Shown here: in pieces, positions 12,084 to 23,737 of the stretch
Position numbering within the stretch: the stretch's first letter is position 1
How the letters are laid out: every line of letters starts with the position of its first letter
Origin: Cliona cf. orientalis
Taxonomy: Eukaryota; Porifera; Demospongiae; Clionaida; Clionaidae
Assembly: GCA_963930775.1 (NCBI GenBank)
Contig: OZ005697.1
Span: 2,294,001 to 2,358,000, forward strand
Reading direction: 5' to 3'
Length of the DNA stretch: 64,000 nt
Translations under genes and position numbers: made by a program
The notes under the pieces: model-generated
What the model saw: only the letters and a program-made list of their open reading frames with translations
Told to the model about the DNA's origin: nothing
Databases searched by the model: none

Positions 12084-12122
12084 CCTTGACCATCAATCAT
12101 AACATATGATTGATGGTCAAGG
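12084..12122. repeat. Perfect 17-bp hairpin
   Basis: CCTTGACCATCAATCAT and its exact complement are separated by five bases. It lies in noncoding DNA of the gene A intron. There is no U-run or other sign of a terminator, and no further pairing that would suggest a microRNA precursor. Confidence 0.6.
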
Positions 12123-12761
12123 ATTAAATTACATACTACCCTTTGGTGACCAGATGGTGAACCTGGAGCATGCAAAACAAGTGCAACTGAGGTAAACCAA
12201 GTTGGGATTCACATTAGAGAAAGCCACAACTGGTATACTATGTGCTTTCCAAAACCACTTTATAGAGGACCTGGCACTGAATATCTGGTCTACCCAAGAG
12301 TCCCCTCAATGTTAATACCATTTTGTGCTGTGGCCTATACTCCAGATCTCTACCAAACACACAGTCTAACTGGTACACTAGCACACTTGTATACAGGGGC
12401 TTTACATTTTTTTTTCTTAGCCTGTTCTCAGCTTAAGTAAGTATATGTCTGCTCATGTATAATATTATAGACTAAGTATGGAATCCTCGTTAGGTTACCA
12501 CTGTCACTGAGCAGTTCCTGGGAAACTTGCGGCCAATTCATATTATATTATGCACAAGTTCAGTCAATGCACAACCTACCACACTAGCTATAAATAATTG
12601 ATGATTCCTGTCCGTTTCTGTATTGCTTCAGTTGGGTAGCTATGCCATAATTACTGTTAGCTATTATAATTTTACTGGTGTGCGTATGTGTGTCGGTGCT
12701 AGCTACATTATGATCGACCTTAGGCTATCGTAAATAATTAAGAGTTTCCAAACAGGCTTAC

Positions 12762-13222
12762 CACAAATTTCAATCACTTTCTTTCCTTCAGCTAATGCAG
12801 GAGCTTTTACAGTATTGGGAAATGCTCTACAGTAGAACCACAGGTGACGAAAGTCAAGGAAATCTGAGGATGGAGTGTATGATATGTTTTGGCCATCCGG
12901 TTCCCAGTAGCCATACAGTCCTGTTAGAGCTCTCCATTTATAAATCACTGGGCCAGGTAGGGCTGGATCAATGAGACAGGATAGTTCAATCGTGCTATCA
13001 ATGAGGTAGGGTCCGGTCGGTGGAGTGACCACAATTTTCACATTGTATTCTTGAACTGCAACTGAATACCAATGATAATTATAGCTAATGATTGTACAAA
13101 ATTAATACATTGTCATAATGACTGATTACAATCTAGATAACTGGCTACTTACCAATCGACGTAGAAAGAATGGCAAAATCAAAAATATGCCACCACAATA
13201 ATAAAATTATGCTGAACTTCAT
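12762..13222 (-). CDS. Signal-peptide + Ig1 cassette of gene A
   Basis: Exon 1 (13222-13153, 70 nt) starts at an ATG and encodes a hydrophobic leader beginning MKFSIILLLWW. It stops at a GTAAG donor in phase 1. Exon 2 (13061-12762, 300 nt) runs from CAG to a GTAAG donor, in phase 1 at both ends. It encodes one Ig domain with a B-strand cysteine in ELSCLID, the tryptophan in YKWRAL and an F-strand cysteine in WFYCRAF. Phase 1-1 exons can be added or swapped without shifting frame. The cassette itself is intact although the rest of gene A is not. Near-copies lie at 20654-21131 and 31148-31631. Confidence 0.8.
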
Positions 13223-14222
13223 AGTAGCTAGCTACTTCAGATTTAGCTAATAGTAATCACTTCTGAAGCCAATTGGATCCGGGTATAATATTTAATACCA
13301 CCTATGGCAGACCTACGAGAGCGAGAGCGTACTGACAGGTCTCTGGCGGATTTGTTCCTCTGTGCCGAACCAACCGCACAATAATAATTACATGTACGTA
13401 CATAGGAGCAGAGCTTTTGATCACATGCACTGAATGTTTATTCAGGCCACCATCAGGCATGCCACCCCTAGATCTAGTGAATATGAGGGTGAGGCTACTG
13501 TTAATATTTTAATTGGCCATATACTCGATGATTGATCACCAAAGTAAGTGTAGAGTGGTTGAAAGAATCATGTACAACAGCAGTCTATGGGTGCACACCC
13601 CATTGGTATGGGGTGGTTGATGCGGCACAATAATTTAGCGCGCTGCGCCGCACAATTTATTTAAGCTTATAATATGTTGCCAATATTGTTGGTGTACGTA
13701 GACATACTGTAAGGGTTGGCAGAATCACAATAACATGAGTAAATGACCCACATATACTTATCATTTAATTCCGAGCGAAGCGAGGTCTCTACTCGGTCTC
13801 GAAAGTTGACGGTTTCGTATGGCTTCTGGGCGTATCTTTCGCGTGCGTCTAAATTTTCTCTCTTCACTCTCTTCGGCGACTCAGGCCACGTCGCTATGTG
13901 TTACTGAGTCAAAAGCTGTGGCCTCCCTCAAGATGGTCATGCAAAGCCTACAAACTCTACTGTTTGGCTGGACTGTGCCTACCGGGTAAATCAATTTTCG
14001 CGCGGCCAAAAATGATCGCACCTTCTTGGCCCAAAGTTGTTCGTCCTGTTGCTGGTGGTAAAGTTGTTGCTAGCTGTGGCCTGTCAATTGATCTACTCTT
14101 GGCTTCGTTCTTCCAAAACTGACGACATAATGGAGCTCCTTTTGTTGCTAATACTTCAGCATAGACGAAAGAAACCACTCCCTTGTCACGTGATCTACAT
14201 GTGCAACAAATTTATTTAGCGC
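13223..14222. other. 5' flank of gene A and noncoding DNA
   Basis: The first 450 bases upstream of the gene A start are shared with the flanks of the cassettes at 21.13 and 31.63 kb (AATTGGATC, GAGGATTTGTTCCTCTGTGCCGAAC-type matches, TTTAGCGCGCT). They probably carry the promoter. No clear TATA box was assigned. The remainder holds short open frames on both strands that are not supported as genes. Confidence 0.5.
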
Positions 14223-14231
14223 CGCGCCTAG

Positions 14232-14578
14232 TAGTCTCGTGCCCAGACCCCACCCCAAAAAGGGGGAAAGGGTCTGGTGAATTTGGACACAATCCTTGGG
14301 CCAGGGAAAGGAATTTGAGCGCTCCAATGAGATTGCAGCTTTACCTTAGTCATATGACTCGCCAACCGCAGGAATTCAAAGCGCCATTGCCCTGGCCCTG
14401 CTGTATAAATTTGAATTGTCGGCCCGCGCGCAGCCGCGCCAATGACCAATCAGATTCAAGGTTTGTTTCACTACCGCAGTGTCGGCGCGCGCCCACCGAG
14501 CCGGCCAAACCAAGGAAACGGTCCAAATTCACCAGACCCCTTTCCCCCTTTTTGGGGTGGGGTCTGGGCACGAGACTA
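14232..14578. mobile_element. MITE, TAGTCTCG...CGAGACTA, 9-bp target duplication
   Basis: Inverted termini starting TAGTCTCGTGCCCAGACCCC extend for about 55 bp. An exact 9-bp direct repeat CGCGCCTAG flanks it at 14223-14231 and 14579-14587. It belongs with the elements at 40780, 56453 and 61977, which share the TAG...CTA ends and 8-9-bp duplications. The longer overlapping frames inside it exist on both strands because the sequence is palindromic. Confidence 0.85.
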
Positions 14579-14726
14579 CGCGCCTAGGCGCCTAGGCCGT
14601 GCCGGCGGGGAACCCTAAAATCATACAACTTCATCATGCATAAACAGGAAGTTCAATACACAAGTATACAGGATATTGGTTGGCATAGTGGCTCGCTGAG
14701 CGAGGACTGCTACACAAAGTGTAACA

Positions 14727-15075
14727 TAGGCGGCGGAACAGGGGGGGCAGGGGGGGGGCACTCGCCCCCCCACTTTCAGAGATGGGGGGGCATTGCCCCC
14801 CCCAAAATCCAAGCCAGAGATATCATAAAGTAGCTACTTTTCACAACAAATATACCAAAATATCTACAAACGTTGCCTCTATAGAATAGCTTCAAGAATC
14901 GATCACAGTGCACAATTTCCACCATTTCTTTGTTTGTGGCAGTAGCAGCACCACCGATCGACACGAGTGACCTTTGAACTTCAATTAAGGGGGTGTGTCC
15001 CCCAAAATTTCGCGCGCGCTTCGCGCGCAATTGTTAATGTTTGCCCCCCCAGTCAAAGCTTCCTTCCGCCGCCTA
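14727..15075. mobile_element. MITE, TAGGCGGCGGAA termini
   Basis: The termini TAGGCGGCGGAA and TTCCGCCGCCTA bound 349 bp of strongly G- or C-run-rich DNA, including several runs of seven or more. The flanks TGTAACA and TGTACA suggest an imperfect target duplication. Confidence 0.65.
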
Positions 15076-15280
15076 TGTACAGTAACTCTTACAGTGGCCC
15101 AGAAGTGCACTTGTTTCGGTCCTCAACTCATTCCTGATTCTGATTCTCTGACTTGATTTTGATTTTCTCCAACTTGATTTTGATTTTTAATTTTGATTCT
15201 GATTCTCTGACTTGATTCGTGGATTCTGATTCTCTAACTTGATTCTTATTCTACGTACAAGCTAGTGGTGACTCAAAATA

Positions 15281-15659
15281 ACAAGTATAAAAATAATTGA
15301 ATAAAATTGAAGAATGAAGTAGGGATGGCAGGATCAAAAAGTACACAAACAAGAGATAATTGCATCTACTATACATCCCTACGCTTGCTTTTTGAGGGGT
15401 GCAAAATTGACCAGTAATAATGTGATTGAATCAAAACTAATAAACTTGAACCATCGTGACAACTAGGGAACAACCTGCACGAATGTCTCCCACATACCGC
15501 ACTCAACAAACACATCAACCATGATTAATAGGTGCACAATAGTCGAGAAAAGCAAGCGTAGGGATGTATAGTAGATGCAATTATCTCTTGTTTGTGTACT
15601 TTTTGATCCTGCCATCCCTACTTCATTCTTCAATTTTATTCAATTATTTTTATACTTGT
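15281..15659. mobile_element. Foldback MITE, ACAAGTATAAAAA termini
   Basis: Long inverted repeats of about 130 bp per arm contain GAAGTAGGGATGGCAGGATC and the TAGGGATGTATAGTAGATG motif. A second full copy lies at 30097-30455 and a fragment at 2752-2850. It is nested within the 15092-17645 element. Confidence 0.8.
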
Positions 15660-16935
15660 TTCTGTTCTTTTTTATTGCACTTAGTGAAATTTATCAATGT
15701 CATCTTAAAATGTCATGGTTTGCTCACAACTTCTGATTAAGTGGAAGATGGGAGGTGCACAAAATTCTTTGCCACGCTCCTCATTCATAATCATTATGAC
15801 GATGAACAGGATGACCAAGAAGGCTCAGTGCTTTAGGCGGCCCAAGTAGTGATGAGACTTAACGCTTAGGGAGAAAACCAAGTTCTAAGTTTTACTGTCG
15901 GCAGCAGCTAGCTACCCGGCATATTAAATTTTATGATCTGTACGTTATTAAAATACCGCTGCCGCACTGACGAAGCCTTGCGCCTATCGGGATGGTATGA
16001 TATCTATGATCGATCCAGCGAAGCACTAGCGCTGCAAGCGCTAGCGAGTAGCTCGCCTATGCCTAGCGCCTTACCGCTCCTCGAGCCTTGAACCATGATC
16101 GGTCCAGCGCACCGTTGCACGCGCTAGCGATGTACGTGCTAGTAAAATTACGTAGCTCGCCTAGGGCCAGGCGCTGTCACATGACTTCACTATGGCAACA
16201 TATTCCGAGCATGCGCATTATATCACAAAAATGGCGTATCAGACACACCCATTCGATAATGCGCCGTACACACCCACTTATTACGTACTGTCGAGATATA
16301 GCGACAAACTAGCGTGCCACTGCACTGCGCGCTACAAAATAGAGTGGATTTATACTCAAAGTAAGATGAGCGGTGGAGGTAGTCTTGAGCTAGCCCAAGA
16401 AACTAGAAAGAAAGAAAGAAGAAAGAAAGAATGAGAAATGGCCTATTTTTTGAACATCTGGTTCTGACGTGTACAACTGTTTTGATGAATGATCTTGGTC
16501 TTGTTAGATGCACAATTTGCTGGAGATTCTAATTTTCACACTTAGAAATTTCACAAAATTACCGATTTTGAGATATTTGGGTATTTGTAATGTATTACAT
16601 ATATGGCATATCCGGGCCATCCCTACTTTAATATAGAGTCTACCGACTCTATGATATCTATCTGTCCTTTCAGAATGGCAGCTGGATTAGGGTCACAAGC
16701 AGCGTAAGGGTGCATCTCCCCCAAAACTCCCCCCCCCCCTCCCCCTCCTCAGTCCTCCCCTTCAGTCAGTAGCCAACTTTGGGTCACTAGTGGTGATGAA
16801 AATCATCTGTGTGGGGCGAGCCTTCATGCAAGTCAAAGATTCATTCGAGGATTCATCATGCTCACTCACAGTATAGCCTGAGCTATAGATTACCATCATG
16901 ATCACGTGCACGCCATTGGCGGCACGAGGCTGGTG

Positions 16936-17220
16936 CAGTGGCGTCTCTAGGTAGTTTCTACCTGGGTGTAAGTAAACAAAGAAAGTGAATGCACAAGGAT
17001 AACAGAGTTTTACAACAGCATAACATTTCCTACTGCAGTAGCTAATAGCGTAAGAGGTACTATTCCATGTAGACAGTCTTGTTACTGTCTACGGCAATTT
17101 TACGGAAAAAGAGTGTACCGTGAGTGGGTTAACATCTTGAGGATAGATTGTATTGGCGGGGGCACAGGTGTATAGATTTGGTGCAGATGAACCCACATGC
17201 ACCCCCTGGCGACACCACTG
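16936..17220. mobile_element. hAT-type MITE, CAGTGGCG...CACCACTG
   Basis: Short inverted ends CAGTGGCGTC and GACACCACTG bound 285 bp. The 8-bp flanks GGCTGGTG and GGCTGGTA match at seven of eight bases, as expected for a hAT insertion. It is nested within the larger element. Confidence 0.7.
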
Positions 17221-17954
17221 GGCTGGTATCCAAACCGGCTACAGTCAATTGCATGAATAGTGGCCTTAGTAGCTACCCTAGTATAGGTTCCTGTCTAAGA
17301 AGCTACCACGAGGGTGAAGGTATCATAGACTGCTAGACTGGAATACACTATTTAATGGAAAACCCAATGAGAATCACATTAGATAATCAGAATCCACTTA
17401 CAAAATGGAAGTAGCTAAGAATCTAAAGAAGAATTGAATCAGAGAAACAAAAATCAAAATCAAGTTAGAGAATCAGAATCAAGTCAGAGAATCAAAATCA
17501 AAATCAAGTCGGAGAATCAGAATTAAAATCAAAAGTTGGAGAATCAGAAGCAAGTCAGAGAATCAGAATCAAAATCAAACTCAAGTCGGAGAATCAGAAT
17601 CAGGATTGAGTTGAGGACTAAAACGAGTGCACTTCTGGGCCACCGTAAACTCTAGTATACCATGGCTAGATTTGTCCGTCCGTCTGTGACTAATACGAGC
17701 GGGAGGTGACCGGAAGCCATTCGACCCGTGACTTGGGACGTTACAGGTATACAACAGACAGCCCACTGACGTGACACGACTGAGCTGTTTCAAAAGGACG
17801 GCGGGGTAGAAAATGAGATTGACTTACATAAGGCGTCCTGGTGAACGCAAAAGAGCGACGTTCTGGAGTCGATGTTATCCATAGGAGCTCTCCAGAAGGA
17901 GGCGATTATTCGTCATTTCTTGGGAGCCTTTGCGAGCGAAGCTGTCAACGAGCA

Positions 17955-18285
17955 GAGGAGGCTTGACCTTTGGCTAGTAGTTCACTAATTAAGTCGCTAG
18001 TATAGAAGGTTGCGATTTTCGAACTCAGCGCTATTGATTTAGTGGGGGAGCCCTCTTTGCGACTGTAGAGCAATTTTTAGGTCTTTGGAATGTCAATTAG
18101 CCGTTTTGACATATTTCCAAAGACCTAAAAATTGCTCTACAGTGCTAACTAAGAGGGGCTCCCCCACTAAATCAATAGCGCTGAGTTCGATATTCTAAAA
18201 ACTTTCACGAAAGCTTACACTAGCGATTTAGTGACCTACTAGCCAAAGCCTGGCAAAGGTCAAGCTTGTCCTACCTCCTGGTCAA
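17955..18285. mobile_element. Large foldback element
   Basis: Near-perfect inner arms (about 18010-18090 and 18112-18192) pair through AACTCAGCGCTATTGATTTA and AGACCTAAAAATTGCTCTAC. Outer arms pair through TTGACCTTTGGCTAGTAG. The loop is about 20 bases. It is noncoding. Confidence 0.65.
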
Positions 18286-18552
18286 CGAGTTTCTCTACTG
18301 TACTAGCTAGCAGAGTCTAGTCTATTGATCTCTTCGCGGGACGACCATTACCCATCACGAGTGCATGAGATAGGTAGAGGTCGTCGGATGAAAAGGGTTT
18401 AATGAAGTCAAGAGTGAGTGAGCGAAGCGAGCTGGTCATACACACATTGGCGTATTTTCCCTTAGACCTATATAAAGGGAAGATTTTACGCCAGTGTTTC
18501 CTTTAGACCTAAAGGGGAGATTTTACGCCACGCTCGCCGTCTTACATAACGG

Positions 18553-18780
18553 CAGTGCCTCCAAGTATACGGATATCAGTATTTTTACTGAATTCTGACT
18601 ATAAAATTAATACTGATAAAATTTCAAACATACTGAAAACTGGGGGAATTTAGTACATACATCGTATATGGAGCTCTTTGTAAAGTACTGAAAAATACTG
18701 AAAATGCATGCAAAATACTGAAATTTGAAAAAGGGGAATATTTATCTGCTGAAAGACAGGAGAACAGCTTGGAGGCACTG
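18553..18780 (+). mobile_element. MITE with CAGTGCCTCCAAG termini (second copy)
   Basis: It has the same ends and interior as 745-953 but in the opposite orientation, 228 bp. It is flanked by a perfect 6-bp duplication TAACGG (18547-18552 and 18781-18786). The two copies together establish the terminus and the target-duplication length. Confidence 0.85.
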
Positions 18781-18984
18781 TAACGGGGACATTTTACGCA
18801 AGGTATTTTGGCGCATATCTGCCCTTGTTTATAATACTAACAAACACAAGGGCGAGTTTATGTGCCGCGAACTCGCAGATGTTAATGCGGTGGGCGGGAC
18901 TGAGCATGCGCAAAGGATCGATCCAGACATGCTTTCCCTTTTCCCCTTGCTGCGCATGAGCGCGCACGCGGGGGATTTCTTTAC

Positions 18985-19205
18985 CCCTTGCTGTGCATGC
19001 GCACATTCTGTGGATTTCGTTAGTTCTGGCGACATTTGTCAGTGCCTCTGCCTCAGACCACGCGCGGCTACTGTTACCGCGCTCTTTTAGCTGTTCAATT
19101 AATCCTTTCAATTTCTCGGGTAGGTTGATATTTCTATTCCTGTAAGAAACTTCAGTCCACTATCCACTCCTCTGGCCATTTCCATAGTCCATGCAAGAGC
19201 TGCAG
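18985..19205 (-). repeat. Repeat shared with 36905-37145
   Basis: The two copies share about 200 bases, including GACATTTG(T/C)CAGTGCCTCTGCCTC and ATTTCCATAGTCCATGCAAGAGCTG. On the minus strand both can be read as KGLIEQLKER before diverging into frameshifts. The unit may derive from a coding sequence I do not recognise, or from an interspersed repeat. Confidence 0.55.
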
Positions 19206-19445
19206 CTGCATGTGCATTCATGCAGTTCACATGATACATGCATGGCTGAAAGTGTGTGGCCACGTACCACTATAAATCAGCAACATAGGCATGTGGTAGA
19301 AATTATATGTCACTTAAAGTCTAAAGCTTAAACTGACCAGACCACCATGCAGCCTTTGAAGCAGTCATGAAAATCGTTGGAAACCGCTTATTATAGCCTC
19401 TGATGACTAATGGTGACTGAAACGTTTCAAAGCCTAACTGAGTAG

Positions 19446-19868
19446 CTATGTGGTGTACATCGACTGTTACAGTAGCTATAGCTTGAAGTTCCTTCCATGC
19501 ATTACATCCTCTCACTCCCACCTTGATCTCTGTGACATGACCACACACTCTTAGACTATAGCTACATTGAGGCCCTAAATTTAGTACAGTGGCAACACCT
19601 CCCAGAGCTCTTCCTTTTTTGGTCTTCACTACTAACAATATTATGTACATCAATTGTGGCATGGGGAATTAATTGCCGCCTATCACTATGTGGTGTACAG
19701 TGACTGTATAGCTTGAAGTTCCTTCCATGGATACAGTACATGCATCCTCTCACTCCCACCTTGATCTCTGTGACATGGTCACACACTCTTAGACTATAGG
19801 TACATTGAGGCCCTAAATTTAGTAATGGCAACACCTTCCAGAGCCCTTGCTTTTTTGGTCTTCACTAT
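19446..19868. repeat. Tandem pair of the dispersed 9.0-kb repeat
   Basis: There are two consecutive copies (19446-19635 and 19690-19868) of the repeat described at 9020-9180. They are noncoding. They belong to the partial duplicate unit that also carries the orphan signal-peptide/Ig1 cassette. Confidence 0.7.
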
Positions 19869-20653
19869 GTACATATTAATAGCTAATGGGCAGTAATATG
19901 TTTATTTTTTTAGTTCATATATTATGCCAGCCAGATGTGCCCTTATCAAGTGGCATTCTACAGCATAATTATTAAATGCATGTTACCCATTCCTCCTTAA
20001 AAGTTTTTTTTCTCCATGGTGTAATATTTTATAATATTATGTGACCTGCATGTTCTGAGAAAAAGGACCATTCTATCTAATAATCTAAATTCTGAAAAAC
20101 ACGTGTCGCTGATTTATCTTAAAATAATTCACATCTGAGAAAAGGCGATGGCACGATCACTTGGGATAAGATTCCATTTTCCAATAATATAATTACTAAA
20201 ATGTGCATGGGGAAATTTTCATTTTTCTGTTTTTTTTTTTTTTTTACTCTACCAGAAAATGTAAAATTTTGGCTTCATATTGATATGCAATTGCTCGGAC
20301 ACATACAATTTAATTAAAACTTGTCATAACTCCACTTGTGATCAATGAAACTTGCACCATTGGATTCAGTACACACAGAGCTATTAATCCATGCTAAAAC
20401 TCAATTTTTGTGAAATATCCCAACGCCAAGTATAGAGAGCAGTATAATTGTGCATACTATGGAAATACCGTAATCATTATTATGTAACAATGGCAGGTGT
20501 ACAAAACGATAATATGGTCACGAATTTCTTATCAAGTTTTGGTTGATTTGCATGCATGTGACTAGAAGTGAGTGCAACTGAAGATAACCCATGTTAGGTT
20601 AATATGACCCAATAGCACCACGCATAGGCTATCATAAACCCAAACAGGCTTAC

Positions 20654-21131
20654 CACAAATTTCAATCACTTTCTTTCCTTCAGCTAATGCAGGAGCCTTT
20701 ACAGTATTGGAAAATGCTCTACAGTAGAACCACAGGTGACGAAAATCATTGAAATCCGAGGATGGAGTGTATGATATGTTTTGGCCATCCGGTTCCCAGT
20801 AGCCATACAGTCCCGTTAGAGCTCTCCATTTATAAATCACTGGGCCAGGTGGGGCCGGATCAATGAGACAGGATAGTTCAATCGTGCCATCAATGAGGTA
20901 GGGTCCGGTCGGTGGAGTGACCACAATTTTCACATTGTATCCTTGAACTGCAACTGAATACCAATGATAATTATAGCTAATGATTGTACAAAATTAATAC
21001 ATTGTCATAATGACTGATTATAATCTAGCTAGCTTACTAGTACAGGTAACTGGGTACTTACCAATCGACGTAGAAAGAATGGCAAAATCAAAAATATGCC
21101 ACCACAATAATAAAATTATGCTGAACTTCAT
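20654..21131 (-). CDS. Orphan signal-peptide + Ig1 cassette
   Basis: Exon 1 is 21131-21062 (70 nt, ATG, leader MKFSIILLLWW) and exon 2 is 20953-20654 (300 nt). Both have intact splice sites and phase 1. The Ig domain keeps both cysteines and the core tryptophan. No Ig2, stalk or transmembrane exon follows before gene A, so this copy has no obvious own 3' end. It could be an alternative first-exon cassette spliced to gene A exons, a soluble product by read-through of the donor, or a non-functional duplicate. The exon differs from its siblings by a handful of bases, concentrated in one codon at 20748-20750. Confidence 0.7.
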
Positions 21132-21900
21132 AGTAGCTAGCTACTTAAGATTTAGCTAATAGTAATCACTTCTGAAGCCAATTGGATCCCGGTATATAAT
21201 GTTTAATACCACGGCAGACCTACGAGCGTACTGATAGGTATCATGGAGGATTTGTTCCTCTGTGCCGAACGGAACCGCGCAATAATAATAATATTACGTA
21301 TCAGGGCTTTTGTTCGCATGCGCGTGAATGTTTAGGCCCGCGTCACATGCGACCTTTAGATCTAGTGAATGCGAGGTGACTACCGTTATTTTAATTGGCC
21401 ATAATACTTCGATGATCGATCACCAAAATAAGTGTAGAGCGGCTGAAAGAACCTTGTACAACAACAGTCTATGGGTGCACGCGCCATTCGGTACGGGGTC
21501 GTTGATGTACAATAATTTAGCGCGCTCGCGCAATTTCATGATTTAGACTGGGTCTAGTATACAAAGGCTTGGCAGAATCACAATAGCATGGAGTAAAATT
21601 AATGACTCATACCTATATAACTTATAGGCTTTGTAGATCATGAGTTGGCACTAGCAGCAAGCCAAGATTTTAAGGTATCACCAAAGCCGGTGTGTGGACA
21701 TGAGGTGAGGATTTGACATCTAAACCACATCAAAGTCATAAGTGAGGTACTAGGTGCATGTTATATGACCACGCCCTTCTGTTGTCTGTTCTGAGCTTCC
21801 TTATCGGCTCACCACATTCCTTTGTCACCATTGCCTCAAAATGCTTGCAACGCTAATCATTTATAAGCCTAGCTGTGATGCATCAGCAGTCGAAAAGGAA
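21132..21900. other. 5' flank of the orphan cassette
   Basis: The first 450 bases match the flanks of the other Ig cassettes. The motif CACATCAAAGTCATAAGTGAGGT near 21730 recurs near 32815. No gene was seen. Confidence 0.5.
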
Positions 21901-21904
21901 ACTA

Positions 21905-22035
21905 GAACTTGTTCATAGTGATGTGTGCAGACCCCTCCAAGTCAAATTGATAGGTGGAAATCGATGTTTTTTTCACGTTCATTGATGACTATTCCAGGTG
22001 TGTCTCTATTCATTTTATCAAGCGCAGTATTCGAG
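21905..22035 (+). pseudogene. Copia-type retrotransposon integrase fragment
   Basis: The plus strand reads ELVHSDVCRPLQ, then after a disruption IDDYSRCVSIHFIK. These are the first integrase-core motifs of Ty1/copia polyproteins, containing the HSD and DDYSR catalytic surroundings. The frame is broken within the fragment and no downstream reverse transcriptase or LTR was seen. It is a relic, lying tail to tail with a protease relic on the other strand. Confidence 0.75.
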
Positions 22036-22245
22036 AAATTCGCATCTTCCCCTCCACACATCCTTCACAGAATGACAACTTCGAAGTTGTAGATGGCGTA
22101 ATGCCAGATGCTAAGCCTCGAGCTCAGTTCACCAGGATATTCAGCTGTTGTCAGTTTAGATGACTTAGACGTTGATGCCATAGGTCAACATCAGATAAAT
22201 CACTGGACACCATTCATTGATGCAGTTTCTTTGCCAGTTACAACT

Positions 22246-22650
22246 TCACAATTTTCCCTCTAAGTAGCCCATTCTGTCAAGAGTTCCTTTCGGTCCTCTG
22301 ATCCAACACTGCGATTGACCAAACTTGATTGTGTTCCCTCCTTTCGCTGCTGCTCTTACGAAAAATAAATTGCAAGCAAACTTTGGAACATGCAACACAT
22401 TGTACATCGCTGCTGTCTTACTGTTGCTGACTTTAAATTGCATATTCAATCGGATAGTTCCAACTCCTACTGCCTCAACAACCCTACCATCACCCAGCCT
22501 AACTTCCTCAGGAGTAGAGAATGATCGATACTTCGTGAAATATTCTCTCTTGGGGACATATGACTAGATGCACCAGAGTCTATCAACCATTGATCGTCAG
22601 ACACTTCCTCATACGCTGAGAATGTTCTCTTGTCTTCACTGCATGCATGT
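22246..22650 (-). pseudogene. Copia-type retrotransposon protease / pre-integrase fragment
   Basis: The minus strand is open over about 400 nt and shows the aspartic-protease motif WLIDSGASSHM, then VRLGDGRVVEAVGVG and NVLHVPKFACNLF, all typical of Ty1/copia polyproteins. It points away from the integrase fragment at 21905-22035. The two pieces of one polyprotein are therefore in opposite orientation. No gag, reverse transcriptase or LTR is adjacent. Confidence 0.8.
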
Positions 22651-22699
22651 GTGAATATTCAATACACCGATTTTGCTCAAAATTTTCCCCTGCCGCTTT

Positions 22700-23065
22700 T
22701 AATTTCTTATACACAGAGTAAAAATAACCAGTACTACTAGAACTCATGATCAAGAATGATTAAATAATTAGTTCCCTGTGTATGAAGTGGCTAGCTATAG
22801 CTATTGCTACTGAAACTGGTTTTTGACTAGTAACTCCGGGTCACAAGTGATTTCATGGTGGCTAAACTTTTTCCTTGTTTGGTGCATGTTTTTCTTCAAC
22901 ATCATCACACTGCATTGAAATAACATAGAGAGGTATAATTATTTACAAATTGTTACCATGGTAACAGTTCATTAAAATTAATAAAGGTATTTCCATAGCA
23001 ACTAATGTTTGGTCACTGATCACAGGTTGATGATAATTAAAATGTCGCTATTTTCCATGGCTCCT
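22700..23065. repeat. Segmental duplicate of 1096-1480
   Basis: Same order and orientation as the block at the start of the window. It marks the distal edge of the duplicated receptor unit on the gene B side. Confidence 0.75.
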
Positions 23066-23737
23066 TATACATTATTATGATTGGATGTTAGCCTCCATTC
23101 GAATTCACTAATTGCAAGCTTCTATTCTATGGAATCAAAGGCACTTCAGCCTTAATTCTAAATCACGTAGAAGCCTCCTAAACGGTTACAGTGTGAAGTA
23201 TAATAATATTATTATACATACTGCATGATTTAAAAGACGAAGTGGCTGAGTCTATACAGATAATAGGGTCCTTGAAGGCTTGAGCCTGGATATGAGGCTA
23301 TAATAATATTATTATTATTGTTATTATGAGCCCTTAATTGATAGCTGACAGTGTATACGAGCAGCCCATGCAGTGATCCCATTGTGGCCTGTACGACTTA
23401 TATCAAAATCCAATTATCTATAATTAGCTATGCATGCCGGCGCCGGCATATGGTAGCCAACCACACAACCCAGGTTGCCAGCTATGGTTAGCAAACTGAA
23501 CAGCCTAAGGAATAATTAATAACACCACATGAAGGATACAACCCAAACACCTTATATAATATATTATATTATAGAAAATATGATGCTACAAAGCTTGCAT
23601 ACAGGTAGCTAATATCATCTCATTGATGTTGTACATTAGATTATGAGATCTGTGCATTTATCATCTTGATTAGGAACAATATCCATGCCCCATCTCTATA
23701 TGCCACAATTAGTCTTATGCATGGGGCTATAGCTACT

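Larger units (their letters stand above)
4723..13222 (-). pseudogene. Ig-domain receptor gene A (degraded paralogue of gene B)
   Basis: Exons, read downward: signal peptide 13222-13153; Ig1 13061-12762; Ig2 7624-7285; Ig-like exon 6894-6481; decayed Ig4 about 5405-5287; stalk 5078-5023; transmembrane 4968-4723, ending in a stop. Acceptors and donors match gene B one for one. Two lesions argue against function. Ig2 is 340 nt against 339 in gene B, because a T5 run (7452-7456) replaces T4. The Ig4 remnant has lost its 5' half and carries further indels. The transmembrane exon is open but lacks a 67-codon segment present in gene B, and it has a longer tail of about 15 residues rich in Pro, Cys and Lys. 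By domain content the intact ancestor was a type I surface receptor. An allele with T4, or RNA evidence, would change the pseudogene call. Confidence 0.75.
15092..17645. mobile_element. 2.55-kb non-autonomous DNA transposon with subterminal repeats
   Basis: The two ends match over about 60 bp as inverted repeats, beginning CAGTGGCCCAGAAGTGCACT. Just inside each end lies an array of degenerate GATTCTGATTCTCTGACTT units, in opposite orientation at the two ends (about 15135-15250 and 17385-17610). Subterminal repeat arrays and CAGTGGC ends are typical of hAT-type elements. The flanks (TAACTCTTA and TAAACTCTA) are a weak target-duplication candidate. Nested inside are two MITEs (15281-15659 and 16936-17220). 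No transposase frame was recognised. Confidence 0.6.

Noticed and set aside
14183-14587. 134-residue plus-strand frame with a mirror frame on the minus strand
   Set aside because: It lies almost wholly inside the palindromic MITE at 14232-14578; both strands are open because the DNA is self-complementary.
18725-19111. Overlapping 121- and 105-residue frames on opposite strands
   Set aside because: The region starts in a MITE end and continues in a dispersed repeat; the second copy at 36.9 kb breaks the frames.
19321-19834. Two similar minus-strand frames, apparently a small paralogous family
   Set aside because: They come from the tandem copies of the dispersed 9.0-kb repeat, which shifts frame between copies and has no start or splice context.
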